61,994 nt of DNA from Paenibacillus alkaliterrae (lineage in GTDB: Bacteria; Bacillota; Bacilli; Paenibacillales; Paenibacillaceae). The notes beneath the pieces are model-generated. The model saw nothing but the letters and a program-made list of their open reading frames with translations. It did no database searches and was not told where the DNA came from. Positions 37,108-45,396 of the stretch are shown here, piece by piece; position 1 is the first letter of the stretch, and the number at the start of each line of letters is the position of its first letter. Location: contig NZ_JAKGAP010000044.1 in NCBI RefSeq assembly GCF_021532375.1, positions 1-61,994 of the forward strand. Reading direction: 5' to 3'. The position numbers and the translations under genes were made by a program.

Positions 37108-37137
37108 ATAGTAGCATGGCACTATAAGAATGGACAA
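37108..37137 (-). promoter_or_regulatory. Promoter of sda
   Basis: TTGTCC (37132-37137), an 18-base spacer and TACTAT (37108-37113) on the minus strand, 42 bases upstream of the start. The nearest DnaA box begins ten bases upstream of the -35. Confidence 0.55.
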
Positions 37138-37146
37138 CAGTCCCAG

Positions 37147-37245
37147 TTATACACATGGCACTGTGGATACGGTGTGAACAGCATGTGTATATTCATCAAA
37201 TGGGTAGGATTACCAGGGTGGATAATGTGGATACAGTTATCCACA
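37147..37245. promoter_or_regulatory. DnaA-box cluster upstream of sda
   Basis: Against TTATNCACA (or TGTGNATAA) there are two perfect boxes, at 37147-37155 and 37237-37245. Four boxes have one mismatch: 37162-37170, 37184-37192, 37217-37225 and 37226-37234. One with two mismatches is near 37173. Seven sites in about 100 bases is far above chance. DnaA activates sda in Bacillus subtilis to link replication status to sporulation. Confidence 0.88.
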
Positions 37246-37336
37246 ACCCCCTTAGGAACAAAAAGCAATAAAAAACTTTAATTAGAATCTATAAATCTAT
37301 TAATGGAATATATTGATCCAATCGTAACCGGAATGA

Positions 37337-37358
37337 AAAAAGCCCCCGAAAGGGGCTC
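37337..37358 (-). terminator. Terminator of the YheC/D-like gene
   Basis: AGCCCC and GGGGGCT arms followed by six T residues on the minus strand, overlapping the stop codon. Confidence 0.8.
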
Positions 37359-38079
37359 ATTGCGGACGAGTATTTACTTCGAAAATCCAAATATGCCCTT
37401 GCTTATCAATGCCATAATCAAAGCCTAGCTGACCGATACCCGGAAATCTGCTCTCCAATAATTCGGTCGACAACACCGTCAATTCTCTCATTTTGGATTT
37501 TTTTGCGGCTACTTGACCCGAAGTCAAAGAGCGGCTAATGCCTTGCGCTGCCGTAACCATCTTACCCCCGCGGCACAAATTCGTGACGAACAGCCCTTGT
37601 CTGGCAATTCTGCCTACCATCGAGCGATATACCCAGCCGGTCGCCGTTTTCACATACTTCACACGGTAATCTATCGGCCTGCCATCAACCGTGGCTAAAT
37701 AAATCCCTTTTTGAATGAGATAAGCCCGACCTTTGCGTTGTTTATTGAGTGCGCCTATTAACGCTGCAAAACTAGCAAACCGTTTCGTGTGCGAATAATA
37801 AGTATAAGCGTACCCGTCCGAGCTGCTAGTAACCTTTATAACACCATGCCCGCCAGCACCCACCACCGGCTTCACGACAACCATTTGATGCGTATCCAGC
37901 ATGCTTTTTAAATTATTATTTGTAAATCTCTTTGTTGGAGGTATATGCGGGGCAATGCTGGAGTGCGACAGTAGAACCGCCGTTTTCGTCCATTTGCTCG
38001 CAAGCTGCCTTCCCTTATGTTCGCTCAATGCCGTTAATCCCCTCTCCTGAAGCTTCATCCATAGCATATGACTGTGCAC
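37357..38079 (-). CDS. YheC/YheD-like ATP-grasp protein
   Basis: A 240-residue protein of the spore-coat-associated YheC/YheD group with ATP-grasp features: VVVKPVVGAGGHGVIKV (nucleotide loop), DYRVKYVKT, a Gly-rich NLCRGG segment and the metal-binding end LGFDYGIDKQGHIWIFEVN. Paenibacillus genomes carry several such short copies. Substrate unknown. The GTG at 38079 and ATG at 38067 are both possible; neither has a strong site, so the N-terminus is uncertain. Confidence 0.78.
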   Translation of the reverse strand: MHSHMLWMKLQERGLTALSEHKGRQLASKWTKTAVLLSHSSIAPHIPPTKRFTNNNLKSMLDTHQMVVVKPVVGAGGHGVIKVTSSSDGYAYTYYSHTKRFASFAALIGALNKQRKGRAYLIQKGIYLATVDGRPIDYRVKYVKTATGWVYRSMVGRIARQGLFVTNLCRGGKMVTAAQGISRSLTSGQVAAKKSKMRELTVLSTELLESRFPGIGQLGFDYGIDKQGHIWIFEVNTRPQ

Positions 38080-38193
38080 TACCTGTCTCTTGGATGAATG
38101 ACCGAGGTTAGGAGCCTTTATTGTGTTACTTAGTTATATACTAAAAACGACAAGCAGCCGCGGTGGCCTTGCTTCTCTTTTCTTTTCATAGAG

Positions 38194-38790
38194 TTAATGA
38201 TTGGAATTTTTCTCCAGCGCTGCTTTCAGCTTATCGGCTAAGCTATTGGATAACGAAGCATTATCGCTGTACTGCTCGATTAACTTCTTATTCTGCTTAT
38301 CGTTCGCTCTGCCGCCCTGTTTGTCCCCGAACATTTCAATTACATTGCACGGCTTGCATTGCGCGAATTTGCCCGCTTTTCCGTCGCGAATTTCCATCTA
38401 CTTATGGCATTCACGACCAATTCGACGAGCTGCTTGCCTTTGCCGGTCGGCATCAGCCTATTTTGCGATCGCGTCATCGTGTCCGTCCCCAGCAGCTTCT
38501 CTATAATGTCGGCCCGCGTTGCCGGCGTGCCCAAGCTGTGCTTTTTCATTTGGGTCAATAGCGTCGCTTCCGTATACCGTGCCGGAGGCAGCGTGCGCAG
38601 CTCGCGCACTTTTGCTTGTTTAACGGGCAGCATTTGTCCCAGCGTTAACGGAGGGAGAAGCTGAGCAGGCTGACGGTCGGCTTTGCCTTGTCCGGATCCA
38701 TTGCCATCGCTATCCACCTCCTCATCCTCGTCAGAGCTTAAGGCATAGGGAACGTATAGTGAGGAAAAACGATAACCATTTCATGGTGTC
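38194..38790 (-). pseudogene. topB: DNA topoisomerase III (topB) remnant
   Basis: Only the 3' part of a TopB-like gene remains. The first piece (about 38345-38785) encodes YVPYALSSDEDEEVD, the core PPARYTEATLLTQMKKHSLG (active-site Tyr region lies upstream and is lost) and GTPATRADIIEKL. After LVELVVNAI the frame breaks. The second piece (38194-38393) encodes the C-terminal zinc-ribbon-like tail MEIRDGKAGKFAQCKPC to the stop. A full TopB has about 700 residues, so the N-terminal two-thirds and an internal block are missing. It marks the left border of the zinc island. Confidence 0.82.
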
Positions 38791-38810
38791 GTTCTGTTTG
38801 TCTTTGTGTA

Positions 38811-38859
38811 AACAAAAGAGACTATCCCTCGTCGCCTTTAGGCAACTTAAGGACAGTCC
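38811..38859 (-). terminator. Terminator of the zur-znu operon
   Basis: The minus strand shows GGACTGTCC pairing with GGATAGTC and an inner TTGCCTAAAGGCGA hairpin, followed by TTTTGTTT. It lies about 50 bases past the last gene. Confidence 0.65.
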
Positions 38860-38912
38860 AATTTGCTGGTACTTCATTTATCAATCTGCCAATCCATAGT
38901 GTATTTTTTAAC

Positions 38913-39302
38913 TTATTGACTCTTTGCAGAAGCTCTGTGAGGCTGTTTATTAGTACCTAAAGCTGCAAGTCCCGTAGCAACAAGCTGATCTTGCTCGCAA
39001 ACATAAGAAAGATTTCGTTGCAGCGTTGACTCCACATTCAGCAATTCACGCACAAGCTGCCTCCCTAGCGAAGGCGTTAGATTCTTATACCACAGCCCCG
39101 CAGGATATTGAACGACCGTGCAAGCATCTTCGCATCTTCCGTTACACAGCGTGCGAGTGGTGTGAATTTCGGAATCTGCGTGATGAAGAGAAATCTCTTC
39201 CCGTATTGCTTGAGTCAGCCCTTCAGCGCCTTGAAGCATGCAGCTTCCTCCATTGCACAGCAGGAGATGATGCTTCGTACCTGTTAAGTTCCAAGTGCCC
39301 AA
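38913..39302 (-). CDS. Thioredoxin-like [2Fe-2S] ferredoxin domain protein
   Basis: A 129-residue protein with the Cys pattern of thioredoxin-fold [2Fe-2S] ferredoxins: CNGGSC (Cx4C) near residue 16 and CNGRCEDAC (Cx3C plus an extra Cys) near residue 52. The body VVQYPAGLWYKNLTP is typical of the small CobW/CbiX-associated members. The start is TTG 39302 behind AAGGGGAGA. It is the last gene of zur-znuC-znuB-znuA, 30 bases past znuA. A link to metal handling or redox sensing is inferred from the operon. Confidence 0.78.
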   Translation of the reverse strand: MGTWNLTGTKHHLLLCNGGSCMLQGAEGLTQAIREEISLHHADSEIHTTRTLCNGRCEDACTVVQYPAGLWYKNLTPSLGRQLVRELLNVESTLQRNLSYVCEQDQLVATGLAALGTNKQPHRASAKSQ

Positions 39303-39332
39303 CTTTCAATCTCCCCTTCCGATAGGACCAAA

Positions 39333-40331
39333 CTACTCGCTAAGAGCCTTCTTTAGACCTTCCAAATTACGCTCCATGATTGTAATGTAATCGACATTAT
39401 CTTTTATTTCTTCTTCTGTCAGTCCTTCAATCGGATTCAAGACAGCGGTCTGAGCCGATATTTCATCTGCGATCGTCTGAGCGATTTTGGGATCAACAAG
39501 TGTCTCGAAGAAAATAATCTTCACATCATGCTCCTTAGCAAACTCTACTACTTCTGCCATTTGCTCTGGTGACGGCTCTTGTTCAGGCGATAGACCTGCA
39601 ATTGGCACTTGAATGAGCCCGTATTCCTTAGCCAAGTAGCCAAATGCAGCATGCTGAGTAATAAATTCATTTCGCTTCACATCTTGCAGCTCTGATTTAT
39701 AAGACTCGTCCAGTGTCTTCAGCTTCTCAATAAAGGCGTCTGCATTCTTTTTGTATTCTTCCTTATGCTCGGGATCTGCCTTTTCAAATGCCTCTTGAAT
39801 ATTCCGTACCTCCTGCTGCGCAAGCACGGGACTTAACCATACGTGCGGATCGAGCCCATGCTCTTCATCCTCGTGGCCTTCCTCTTCATGCTCTTCCTCC
39901 GCATGTTCTTCCCCTTCGTGCTCATGCTCATCTTCGCCTTCCATTAATTCAATGCCTTTAATGGCTTCCACCACAATTCGCTTGTCGTTCGGCGCGCTCT
40001 CCAGTGACTGCTCCGCCCAGCCTTCAACCATTCCGTTATAGACGAACACATCTGCGTCCTTAATGTCAGCCATATCCTTCGCGCTTGGCTCCCAGTCGTG
40101 GGGTTCCACACCTGCTGGCACCAATGCCACTACATCAGCATACTCTCCTCCTACTTGTTTGCTGAACTCGTACATTGGATAAAAACTCGCAACTACTTTT
40201 ATTTTCCCACTGCTCTCACCGTTCGTATTTCCGCTAACTGCCTGATTATTATTGCCGCAGCCTGCAACGATCATTGCCACTGCTGCCGTTACAGTTGTCA
40301 GGTGTACCCATTTGCTAGACCAAACTTTCAT
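39333..40331 (-). CDS. znuA: Zinc ABC transporter substrate-binding lipoprotein
   Basis: Captures zinc at the cell surface. The 332-residue protein has a lipoprotein signal ending AMIVAGC, the cluster A-I fold with metal ligands in EPHDWEPS, LDPHVWLSP and ITQHAAFGYLA, and a His/Glu-rich mobile loop (EDEHEHEGEEHAEEEHEEEG). The His loop supports zinc rather than manganese. ATG 40331 lies behind AGGGGGAC and overlaps the permease gene by 17 bases. Confidence 0.95.
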   Translation of the reverse strand: MKVWSSKWVHLTTVTAAVAMIVAGCGNNNQAVSGNTNGESSGKIKVVASFYPMYEFSKQVGGEYADVVALVPAGVEPHDWEPSAKDMADIKDADVFVYNGMVEGWAEQSLESAPNDKRIVVEAIKGIELMEGEDEHEHEGEEHAEEEHEEEGHEDEEHGLDPHVWLSPVLAQQEVRNIQEAFEKADPEHKEEYKKNADAFIEKLKTLDESYKSELQDVKRNEFITQHAAFGYLAKEYGLIQVPIAGLSPEQEPSPEQMAEVVEFAKEHDVKIIFFETLVDPKIAQTIADEISAQTAVLNPIEGLTEEEIKDNVDYITIMERNLEGLKKALSE

Positions 40332-41241
40332 TTTCTTGTCCCCCTGTTGGATGATTGAATGATGAATGTGTAAAACGAGGAATTGCGTCTGAGCTGACAG
40401 ACGCTTCCGTAGAATCAAGTTTCGACTTGTTTCGTAATTTACTGAGCTTTGTTGCCGTGTTTTTCAAACCTACACCGATTATTAATATAATGAGAAGCAT
40501 TAATGCTATGGTACCTCCAGGCGGCGTACTTAGTTCATAGGATGCCGTTAGGCCGGACAGCACACCAATCAAGCCGATCACCATTGCAATATACAATGAA
40601 GCTGTAAAGCTTGGAGCGATACGAATGGCAAGTGCCGCTGGAAGCACAATAAGTGAGGATACTAACAATACGCCCACTATAGGCATTGCTGCAGCCACAA
40701 TCATGCCCGTCAATACACTGAACAGCAAAGAAATCCACTCTACTGGAATACCATTGGTCTTTGCCGTATCTTCGTCAAAGATCATCTGATACAAAGGCCT
40801 GCGAAAAAGGATAAAAAATAAAGCTCCTATGCCTGCTACCCCAAGCATAAGAAACAATTCCGTTTGATTAACAGCTACTACGGAACCGAATAAATAAGAA
40901 GAGAAGCTTTTGTTAATTCCCTTATTCAAGTTCATAAGCACAACTGCGGTTGATAATCCGCCAATCATAATAATGGCCACAGAAATCTCGCTGTAGGTCT
41001 TGTACGATCTTCGAACATACTCAACAGCAACCGCTCCTGCTACTGCAACTGCAACTCCGGTGAGTGTTGGATTCATATGCAGATATGCCCCTCCTGCAAC
41101 ACCTGCAAGCGACACATGAGAAAGCATATCTGCCATTAGTGCTTGACGTCTTAGCATGAGGTAGACTCCCAGAACTGAAGCGACAAGCGCGATTATACTA
41201 CCGGCGCAAAATGCCCTCTGCATGAAGTCGTAGTGCAGCAT
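40315..41241 (-). CDS. znuB: Zinc ABC transporter permease
   Basis: Membrane channel of the ZnuABC importer (ABC-3 family), 308 residues with eight or nine hydrophobic helices and the family segment ADMLSHVSLAGVAGG. ATG 41241 (MLHYDF) is preferred to 41247 because GGAGG lies six bases upstream. The gene overlaps znuC by about 49 bases and znuA by 17, so the operon is translationally packed. Confidence 0.93.
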   Translation of the reverse strand: MLHYDFMQRAFCAGSIIALVASVLGVYLMLRRQALMADMLSHVSLAGVAGGAYLHMNPTLTGVAVAVAGAVAVEYVRRSYKTYSEISVAIIMIGGLSTAVVLMNLNKGINKSFSSYLFGSVVAVNQTELFLMLGVAGIGALFFILFRRPLYQMIFDEDTAKTNGIPVEWISLLFSVLTGMIVAAAMPIVGVLLVSSLIVLPAALAIRIAPSFTASLYIAMVIGLIGVLSGLTASYELSTPPGGTIALMLLIILIIGVGLKNTATKLSKLRNKSKLDSTEASVSSDAIPRFTHSSFNHPTGGQENESLV

Positions 41242-41900
41242 TTCCACCCTCCATTCTCCTTTCTCTCTAGTTCAATAATACGATCGAGATAAGACTCTAC
41301 TTCTGATAGCCCATGTGTAACCATGACAATGGTGCGTCCATGTGCCTTTACATGATGATGCATAAGATTGTAGAATCCCAATCTGCTGCCGCTGTCCATA
41401 CCGGTAGTCGGTTCGTCCATAATGAGCAGGTCTGGCTGCTGAGCTAATGCGCGTGCAATACAAATTCGCTGCTTCTGCCCCCCGGATAATTCACCGATTT
41501 TACGATTGCGATGCTCCCACATCCCGACTTGCTTAAGCACCTGTTCAGCCAGCATGTGATCCTCTGCTCGCAGCCGACGCAGCCATGAGCCTCTCACATA
41601 GGTGCCTGATCGTACGAATTCTAATATCGTACTAGGAAACCCGCTGTTGAAAGCTGCAATCTGCTGTGGAACATAGCCAATAACCAGTTTTTTGTTCTGG
41701 TCGTTATGCTTGGATAAATAAATATCTCCCCGCCATGGCTCAAGAAGACCCAGCGCAAGCTTTAGCAAGGTTGTTTTGGAGGCGCCGTTTGGACCTGTTA
41801 CCGCAACAAATTCACCAGAGTAGAGCTCCAAGCTTGCATTTTCCAGACAAGGTACTTCGTTATAACCAAAATCGACTCCGCTCATTGAAGCTAGCAGCAA
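41193..41900 (-). CDS. znuC: Zinc ABC transporter ATP-binding protein
   Basis: Energises zinc uptake. The 235-residue protein has Walker A GPNGASKTTLL (the Ser-Lys variant common in bacterial zinc importers), Q-loop GYVPQQ, signature LSGGQKQRICIARAL and Walker B LLIMDEPTTG. The start is TTG 41900 behind AAGGAGG. It overlaps zur by 10 bases. Confidence 0.93.
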   Translation of the reverse strand: MLLASMSGVDFGYNEVPCLENASLELYSGEFVAVTGPNGASKTTLLKLALGLLEPWRGDIYLSKHNDQNKKLVIGYVPQQIAAFNSGFPSTILEFVRSGTYVRGSWLRRLRAEDHMLAEQVLKQVGMWEHRNRKIGELSGGQKQRICIARALAQQPDLLIMDEPTTGMDSGSRLGFYNLMHHHVKAHGRTIVMVTHGLSEVESYLDRIIELERKENGGWKCCTTTSCRGHFAPVV

Positions 41901-42376
41901 GGTTGTTCCTCCTTAAGATAAGGACTTAGCATACTTCTTATTGGTGTTATCTCTTCATCCCTTTGACAACTAACACAGTAGCCATAGATTTCGAAGCTGT
42001 GTTTCACTACTTGAAAAGATTCTGGAATCTCCAGGTTTTGCATTGGACAATAATCGAGCGGATATACGTTGCTGCAGGAGAGACAGATCATATGATGATG
42101 ATGATGGCGGTGATCGAAGCATCCTATCCTGAATTTATTTCCTTCTTCAAATTGAAACATTTCTAGTACGCCTAATTCTGTCAGCAGCTTAATATTGCGG
42201 TATACGGTATCAAAGCTAAGGCCTTTATAGGTAATAGCCATTCTCTGATACAACTCTTTGGCTGATAGGAATCCGTGAGCTTCAGCGAATAATTGAGCCA
42301 ACATTTTGCGTTGTTCCGTTATTCGAAGACCATGTCTAGCCATGGCTTGAACAAATTCACCTCTCCGACTGTTCAC
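41891..42376 (-). CDS. zur: Fur-family zinc uptake regulator
   Basis: Zinc-loaded repressor of zinc-acquisition genes. The 161-residue Fur protein has a winged helix (ITEQRKMLAQLFAEAHGFLS, FDTVYRNIKLL) and a His-rich metal region FDHRHHHHHMICLSC, with a second CxxC (CVSC) at the structural zinc site. The start is GTG 42376. Its place at the head of zur-znuCBA and the boxes upstream identify it as Zur, autoregulated. Confidence 0.92.
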   Translation of the reverse strand: MNSRRGEFVQAMARHGLRITEQRKMLAQLFAEAHGFLSAKELYQRMAITYKGLSFDTVYRNIKLLTELGVLEMFQFEEGNKFRIGCFDHRHHHHHMICLSCSNVYPLDYCPMQNLEIPESFQVVKHSFEIYGYCVSCQRDEEITPIRSMLSPYLKEEQPCC

Positions 42377-42410
42377 AATACCTCACGCCTCTCAAAGTAT
42401 TCCGTGTAAA

Positions 42411-42489
42411 TCGTAATTATTACTATGAATAATCAAAAACCATCTGATTTCTTAAACGCTCCACGAGTTTTAAATAGTAATCATTACGC
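42411..42489. promoter_or_regulatory. Two Zur boxes upstream of zur-znuCBA
   Basis: Box A TCGTAATTATTACTA (42411-42425) and box B TAGTAATCATTACGC (42475-42489) each match the Bacillus Zur pattern TCGTAAT-N-ATTACGA with two mismatches or fewer. They lie 34 and 98 bases upstream of the zur start. I could not assign a convincing -35/-10 pair here. Confidence 0.85.
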
Positions 42490-42521
42490 TTTGTATACTT
42501 TATCAGCCTTTTCTCCGTTCG

Positions 42522-43580
42522 TCAACCGCACACCCCGGCGGCAGCTGATTCAACTTCTGCTCTGGAGAAATTCTCGCCAATGAACACAGCTACCTCAGGC
42601 ACACTTGCTTGCGGCGCTATTGCTAAAAGTTCAAGCTCTCGATACGCATATTGAAATAAATAAAGCTTTCCATCCAGAAAACGAACTAGCCCCTTCGCTC
42701 TATACACTTCAACAGGCAACGTTCTTATCATTTCCTCGAATGATTCCCTTTGCATGGGCCCGCTATAGTAATGGGTATATACCATTACATGGTCATAAGA
42801 ATGATAATGCGTATGGGATTCTAAGTGATCATGATGATCATGGTGGACGTGATGTTCATGATGGTCATCGTGGTCGTGATGAGAACAGTTATGATTATGG
42901 GCATTATACTCACCGGAGCAGCTCTTGTCATTCAAGTGTTCTTGCTTGTCCGCATTTATCATTTGGAATGGATTATCCATCCGTCTAAGCAAACCCAGCG
43001 CCCCTTGGCAATGCACGGTTTCTATAATCGGGGAATAAGGATTCAAATGTCGAACATATTGTTCCAACTCAATCATTTGACGCTTTTCAAGTTTGTCTGC
43101 TTTATTAATCAGGAGCAAGCCTGCGCACCGAATTTGGTCCTCCATCAATCGAAGCGTTTTGCCTCTTGTTTTACTGATTAATTCATTCAGATAAAAACCG
43201 TCAACTACCGTAATCAGCGACTCCAGCTGTACTTTGACAAGCAGCGACGCTTCAGTCACGCTATTTATAATCTCAATTGGATTTGCAACACCGGTAGATT
43301 CAATTACAATAACATCAGGTTGATGGTCACGACATAAATTCAGAATGGTCATACCCAGATCGCCGCTGATTGTGCAGCAGATGCATCCGCTCAGCATTTC
43401 TTCCATAGGTATATTGGCATCAACAAGGTGACCGTCTATATTCACATCCCCTATTTCATTCATAATGACGGCTGGCTTCTTGCCTTTTTCTTTCAGGTCA
43501 TCAAGCAGCTGCTTCAACAAGGTCGTCTTACCGCTTCCCAGAAAGCCGGACAGCAGATATATAGGTATAGGGTGGTTCAT
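42522..43580 (-). CDS. COG0523/CobW-family zinc GTPase, His-rich (YciC/ZagA-like)
   Basis: A metallochaperone GTPase of the class that delivers zinc under starvation. The 352-residue protein has Walker A GFLGSGKTTLL, the metal site SGCICCTISG (CxCC), IVIESTGVANP (switch) and INKADKLE (base recognition). A central His-rich loop (residues about 225-260, such as HHDHDDHHEHHVHHDHHD) precedes the CobW C-terminal domain. ATG 43580 follows GAGGAGAAATG. It has its own strong promoter with a Zur box at the start site. Confidence 0.9.
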   Translation of the reverse strand: MNHPIPIYLLSGFLGSGKTTLLKQLLDDLKEKGKKPAVIMNEIGDVNIDGHLVDANIPMEEMLSGCICCTISGDLGMTILNLCRDHQPDVIVIESTGVANPIEIINSVTEASLLVKVQLESLITVVDGFYLNELISKTRGKTLRLMEDQIRCAGLLLINKADKLEKRQMIELEQYVRHLNPYSPIIETVHCQGALGLLRRMDNPFQMINADKQEHLNDKSCSGEYNAHNHNCSHHDHDDHHEHHVHHDHHDHLESHTHYHSYDHVMVYTHYYSGPMQRESFEEMIRTLPVEVYRAKGLVRFLDGKLYLFQYAYRELELLAIAPQASVPEVAVFIGENFSRAEVESAAAGVCG

Positions 43581-43603
43581 TAATCATTTCTCCTCTTTAT
43601 TAA

Positions 43604-43662
43604 ACGTAATTATTACTATTAACTTATTCAAAAAATATACGCTCTATCCAGCTTTCTGTCAA
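43604..43662 (-). promoter_or_regulatory. Zur-controlled promoter of the His-rich COG0523 gene
   Basis: On the minus strand TTGACA (43657-43662), a 17-base spacer and TATATT (43634-43639). A Zur box ACGTAATTATTACTA on the plus strand (43604-43618) lies just downstream of the -10. Confidence 0.85.
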
Positions 43663-43715
43663 TACATAGTCTTTACCTCAGATTAGCATCTGTAGTATGC
43701 TAATCATGCAACTAA

Positions 43716-43730
43716 TCGTAATTATTACAT
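43716..43730. promoter_or_regulatory. Zur box shared by two divergent COG0523 promoters
   Basis: TCGTAATTATTACAT, with a perfect left half and a near-match right half. It lies about midway between the outward-facing -35 elements at 43662 (minus) and 43772 (plus), so it could act on both. Confidence 0.8.
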
Positions 43731-43771
43731 TGTGGGGAATGGGAACGGCTTCTTCATTAATTCATCCTATT

Positions 43772-43820
43772 TTGACAAATGAAAAACAACCTTCTATACT
43801 CATTAATAGTAATGATTACA
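43772..43820 (+). promoter_or_regulatory. Zur-controlled promoter of the COG0523-SufU-MoaB operon
   Basis: TTGACA (43772-43777), a 17-base spacer and TATACT (43795-43800). A Zur box TAGTAATGATTACAA (43806-43820) covers the expected transcription start. Confidence 0.85.
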
Positions 43821-43850
43821 ATTAAAAGTCGAAAAGGAGTGTTCCCCCCC

Positions 43851-44867
43851 ATGTCGCAACCAATTGGTCAAGTCGATAATCGAATACCCGTCACCGTATT
43901 AACTGGATTTTTGGGAGCAGGCAAAACGACTCTTCTCAATAATGTGCTCACAGCTGACCATGGTCAGAAAATTGCCGTCATCGTGAATGAATTCGGAGAG
44001 GTAGGCATCGACAATCAGCTGGTCGTAGGTGTCGACGAAGAGATTTTTGAAATGAATAACGGCTGCATCTGCTGTACCGTTCGAGGTGATCTGATTCGTA
44101 TTCTTGGTGAGCTGATGGATGCCAAAAAGGGCTCCGGCAACTCCGCCAAAGCTAACTTTGATCGTGTATTAATTGAAACAACCGGTCTAGCTGATCCGGC
44201 ACCTGTCGCTCAAACCTTCTTTGTCGATGAAGAAATGGCAGAATTTTATAAGCTGGATGCCATTGTAACGGTTGTAGATGCCAAGCATGCAGATCAGCAT
44301 CTGGATGACGGGCATGAAGCGCAAGAGCAAGTTGCCTTCGCTGATGTCCTGTTGCTAAACAAAACGGACCTGGTTTCCCCTGAAGATCTTAAAAAGCTGG
44401 AACAGCGTCTCATCGCTATGAACCCTGCAGCCAAACTGCATCATACCCGTCAATCTCAGATTGATATCAACAAAATTCTAGGTATTGACGCTTTTGACTT
44501 GGCGAAAAAGCTCGAAATTGAACCAGGCTTCCTGACCGAAGAGCATCATGATCACGATGATGATGTATTCTCCATCTTCTTCCGCGAGGAACAGCCTCTT
44601 GATATGGAGAAGTTGGAAACATTCCTTCAGGAATGGCTGGAGGATCACGGAACGGACACTTTCCGTTATAAAGGAGTTCTGAATATACAAGGCGTTAAGC
44701 AGCGTATCGTATTCCAAGGAATTCATATGCTCTTCAGCTCCTATCCGGATAGAGATTGGAGATCCGATGAGAAGCGGCTCAGCGAGTTCGTCATCATTGG
44801 CAGAAATCTGGATACGGAATGGTTTAACAAACAGTTTGCCGGATGTGTAGCGACCGCCGTGAAATAA
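43851..44867 (+). CDS. Second COG0523/CobW-family GTPase
   Basis: A 338-residue putative metal-chaperone GTPase. It has Walker A GFLGAGKTTLL, the CxCC site NNGCICCTVRGDL, LIETTGLADPAPV and LLNKTDLVSP, then a short EEHHDHDDD metal-rich patch and a CobW C-terminal domain. It is a paralogue of, but clearly different from, the His-rich copy transcribed divergently. ATG 43851 follows AAAAGGAG; the longer frame from 43779 would start within the promoter. It heads a three-gene unit with sufU-like and moaB-like genes. Confidence 0.9.
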   Translation: MSQPIGQVDNRIPVTVLTGFLGAGKTTLLNNVLTADHGQKIAVIVNEFGEVGIDNQLVVGVDEEIFEMNNGCICCTVRGDLIRILGELMDAKKGSGNSAKANFDRVLIETTGLADPAPVAQTFFVDEEMAEFYKLDAIVTVVDAKHADQHLDDGHEAQEQVAFADVLLLNKTDLVSPEDLKKLEQRLIAMNPAAKLHHTRQSQIDINKILGIDAFDLAKKLEIEPGFLTEEHHDHDDDVFSIFFREEQPLDMEKLETFLQEWLEDHGTDTFRYKGVLNIQGVKQRIVFQGIHMLFSSYPDRDWRSDEKRLSEFVIIGRNLDTEWFNKQFAGCVATAVK

Positions 44868-44879
44868 AGGCTCTAGCCA

Positions 44880-44930
44880 TGAGACCCGGTACCTGTAACA
44901 GGTATTGGGCCTTTGTCTTTTCTTCATTAA
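44880..44930 (+). terminator. Weak hairpin between the COG0523 and sufU-like genes
   Basis: CCCGGTACCTG and AGGTATTGGG can pair around a short loop and are followed by CCTTTGTCTTTTC. It may reduce read-through into the sufU-like gene rather than stop it. Confidence 0.35.
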
Positions 44931-44946
44931 ACAAGGGGTGGACACT

Positions 44947-45396
44947 ATGCTTGATAAACTGTACCAACAGCTCGTATTAGATCATTACAAGACCCCTAGA
45001 AACAAGCGTAAGCTAGATGGGGAAGGAACGATCAGACTGCCCTACAAAAACCCGACTTGCGGTGATGTTATGGTGCTGTATGTTAATATTCAAAACGATA
45101 CCATTTCCGATATTACATTCGAAGGAGAAGGCTGCTCCATCAGTATGGCATCCTGTTCAATGATGACAACAGCCGTCAAAGGACAGTCGACCTTGACAGC
45201 ACAACAATTGATTGGGACTTTCACCAAAATGATTAAGGAGGGGGCGGCACCTCCCGAGCCTGCAGCTGATCTGTTGCATGATGCATTGTCATTGGCTGGT
45301 GTTCATACTCTAAGGGCCCGTCATAACTGTGCGCTTATGGGCTGGCAAGCATTAAATAAAGTGTTGGAGAACCGCCTAGAGGGCAAAGGAGAATGA
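44947..45396 (+). CDS. SufU-like zinc-dependent iron-sulfur assembly protein
   Basis: The 149-residue protein resembles SufU, the zinc-containing sulfurtransferase partner of SufS. Zinc-ligand motifs are kept: PTCGD (Cys and Asp), EGEGCSISMAS (Cys) and RHNCALMGW (Cys). The region between the second and third Cys has a SufU-type insertion. An additional Cys occurs in MASCSMM. No sufS, sufB or sufD is adjacent, so this looks like a paralogue placed in a Zur operon, 79 bases past the COG0523 gene. Its role there is unknown. Confidence 0.85.
   Translation: MLDKLYQQLVLDHYKTPRNKRKLDGEGTIRLPYKNPTCGDVMVLYVNIQNDTISDITFEGEGCSISMASCSMMTTAVKGQSTLTAQQLIGTFTKMIKEGAAPPEPAADLLHDALSLAGVHTLRARHNCALMGWQALNKVLENRLEGKGE

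Noticed and set aside
41790..41830. ZnuC Walker A with Ser before Lys (GPNGASKTT) as a defect
   Set aside because: This variant is common in zinc-import ATPases of Bacillota and is not a lesion.
42825..43181. Plus-strand open frame rich in Met/Val opposite the His-rich loop of the COG0523 gene
   Set aside because: It is the antisense shadow of the CAT/GAT-rich His/Asp codons.
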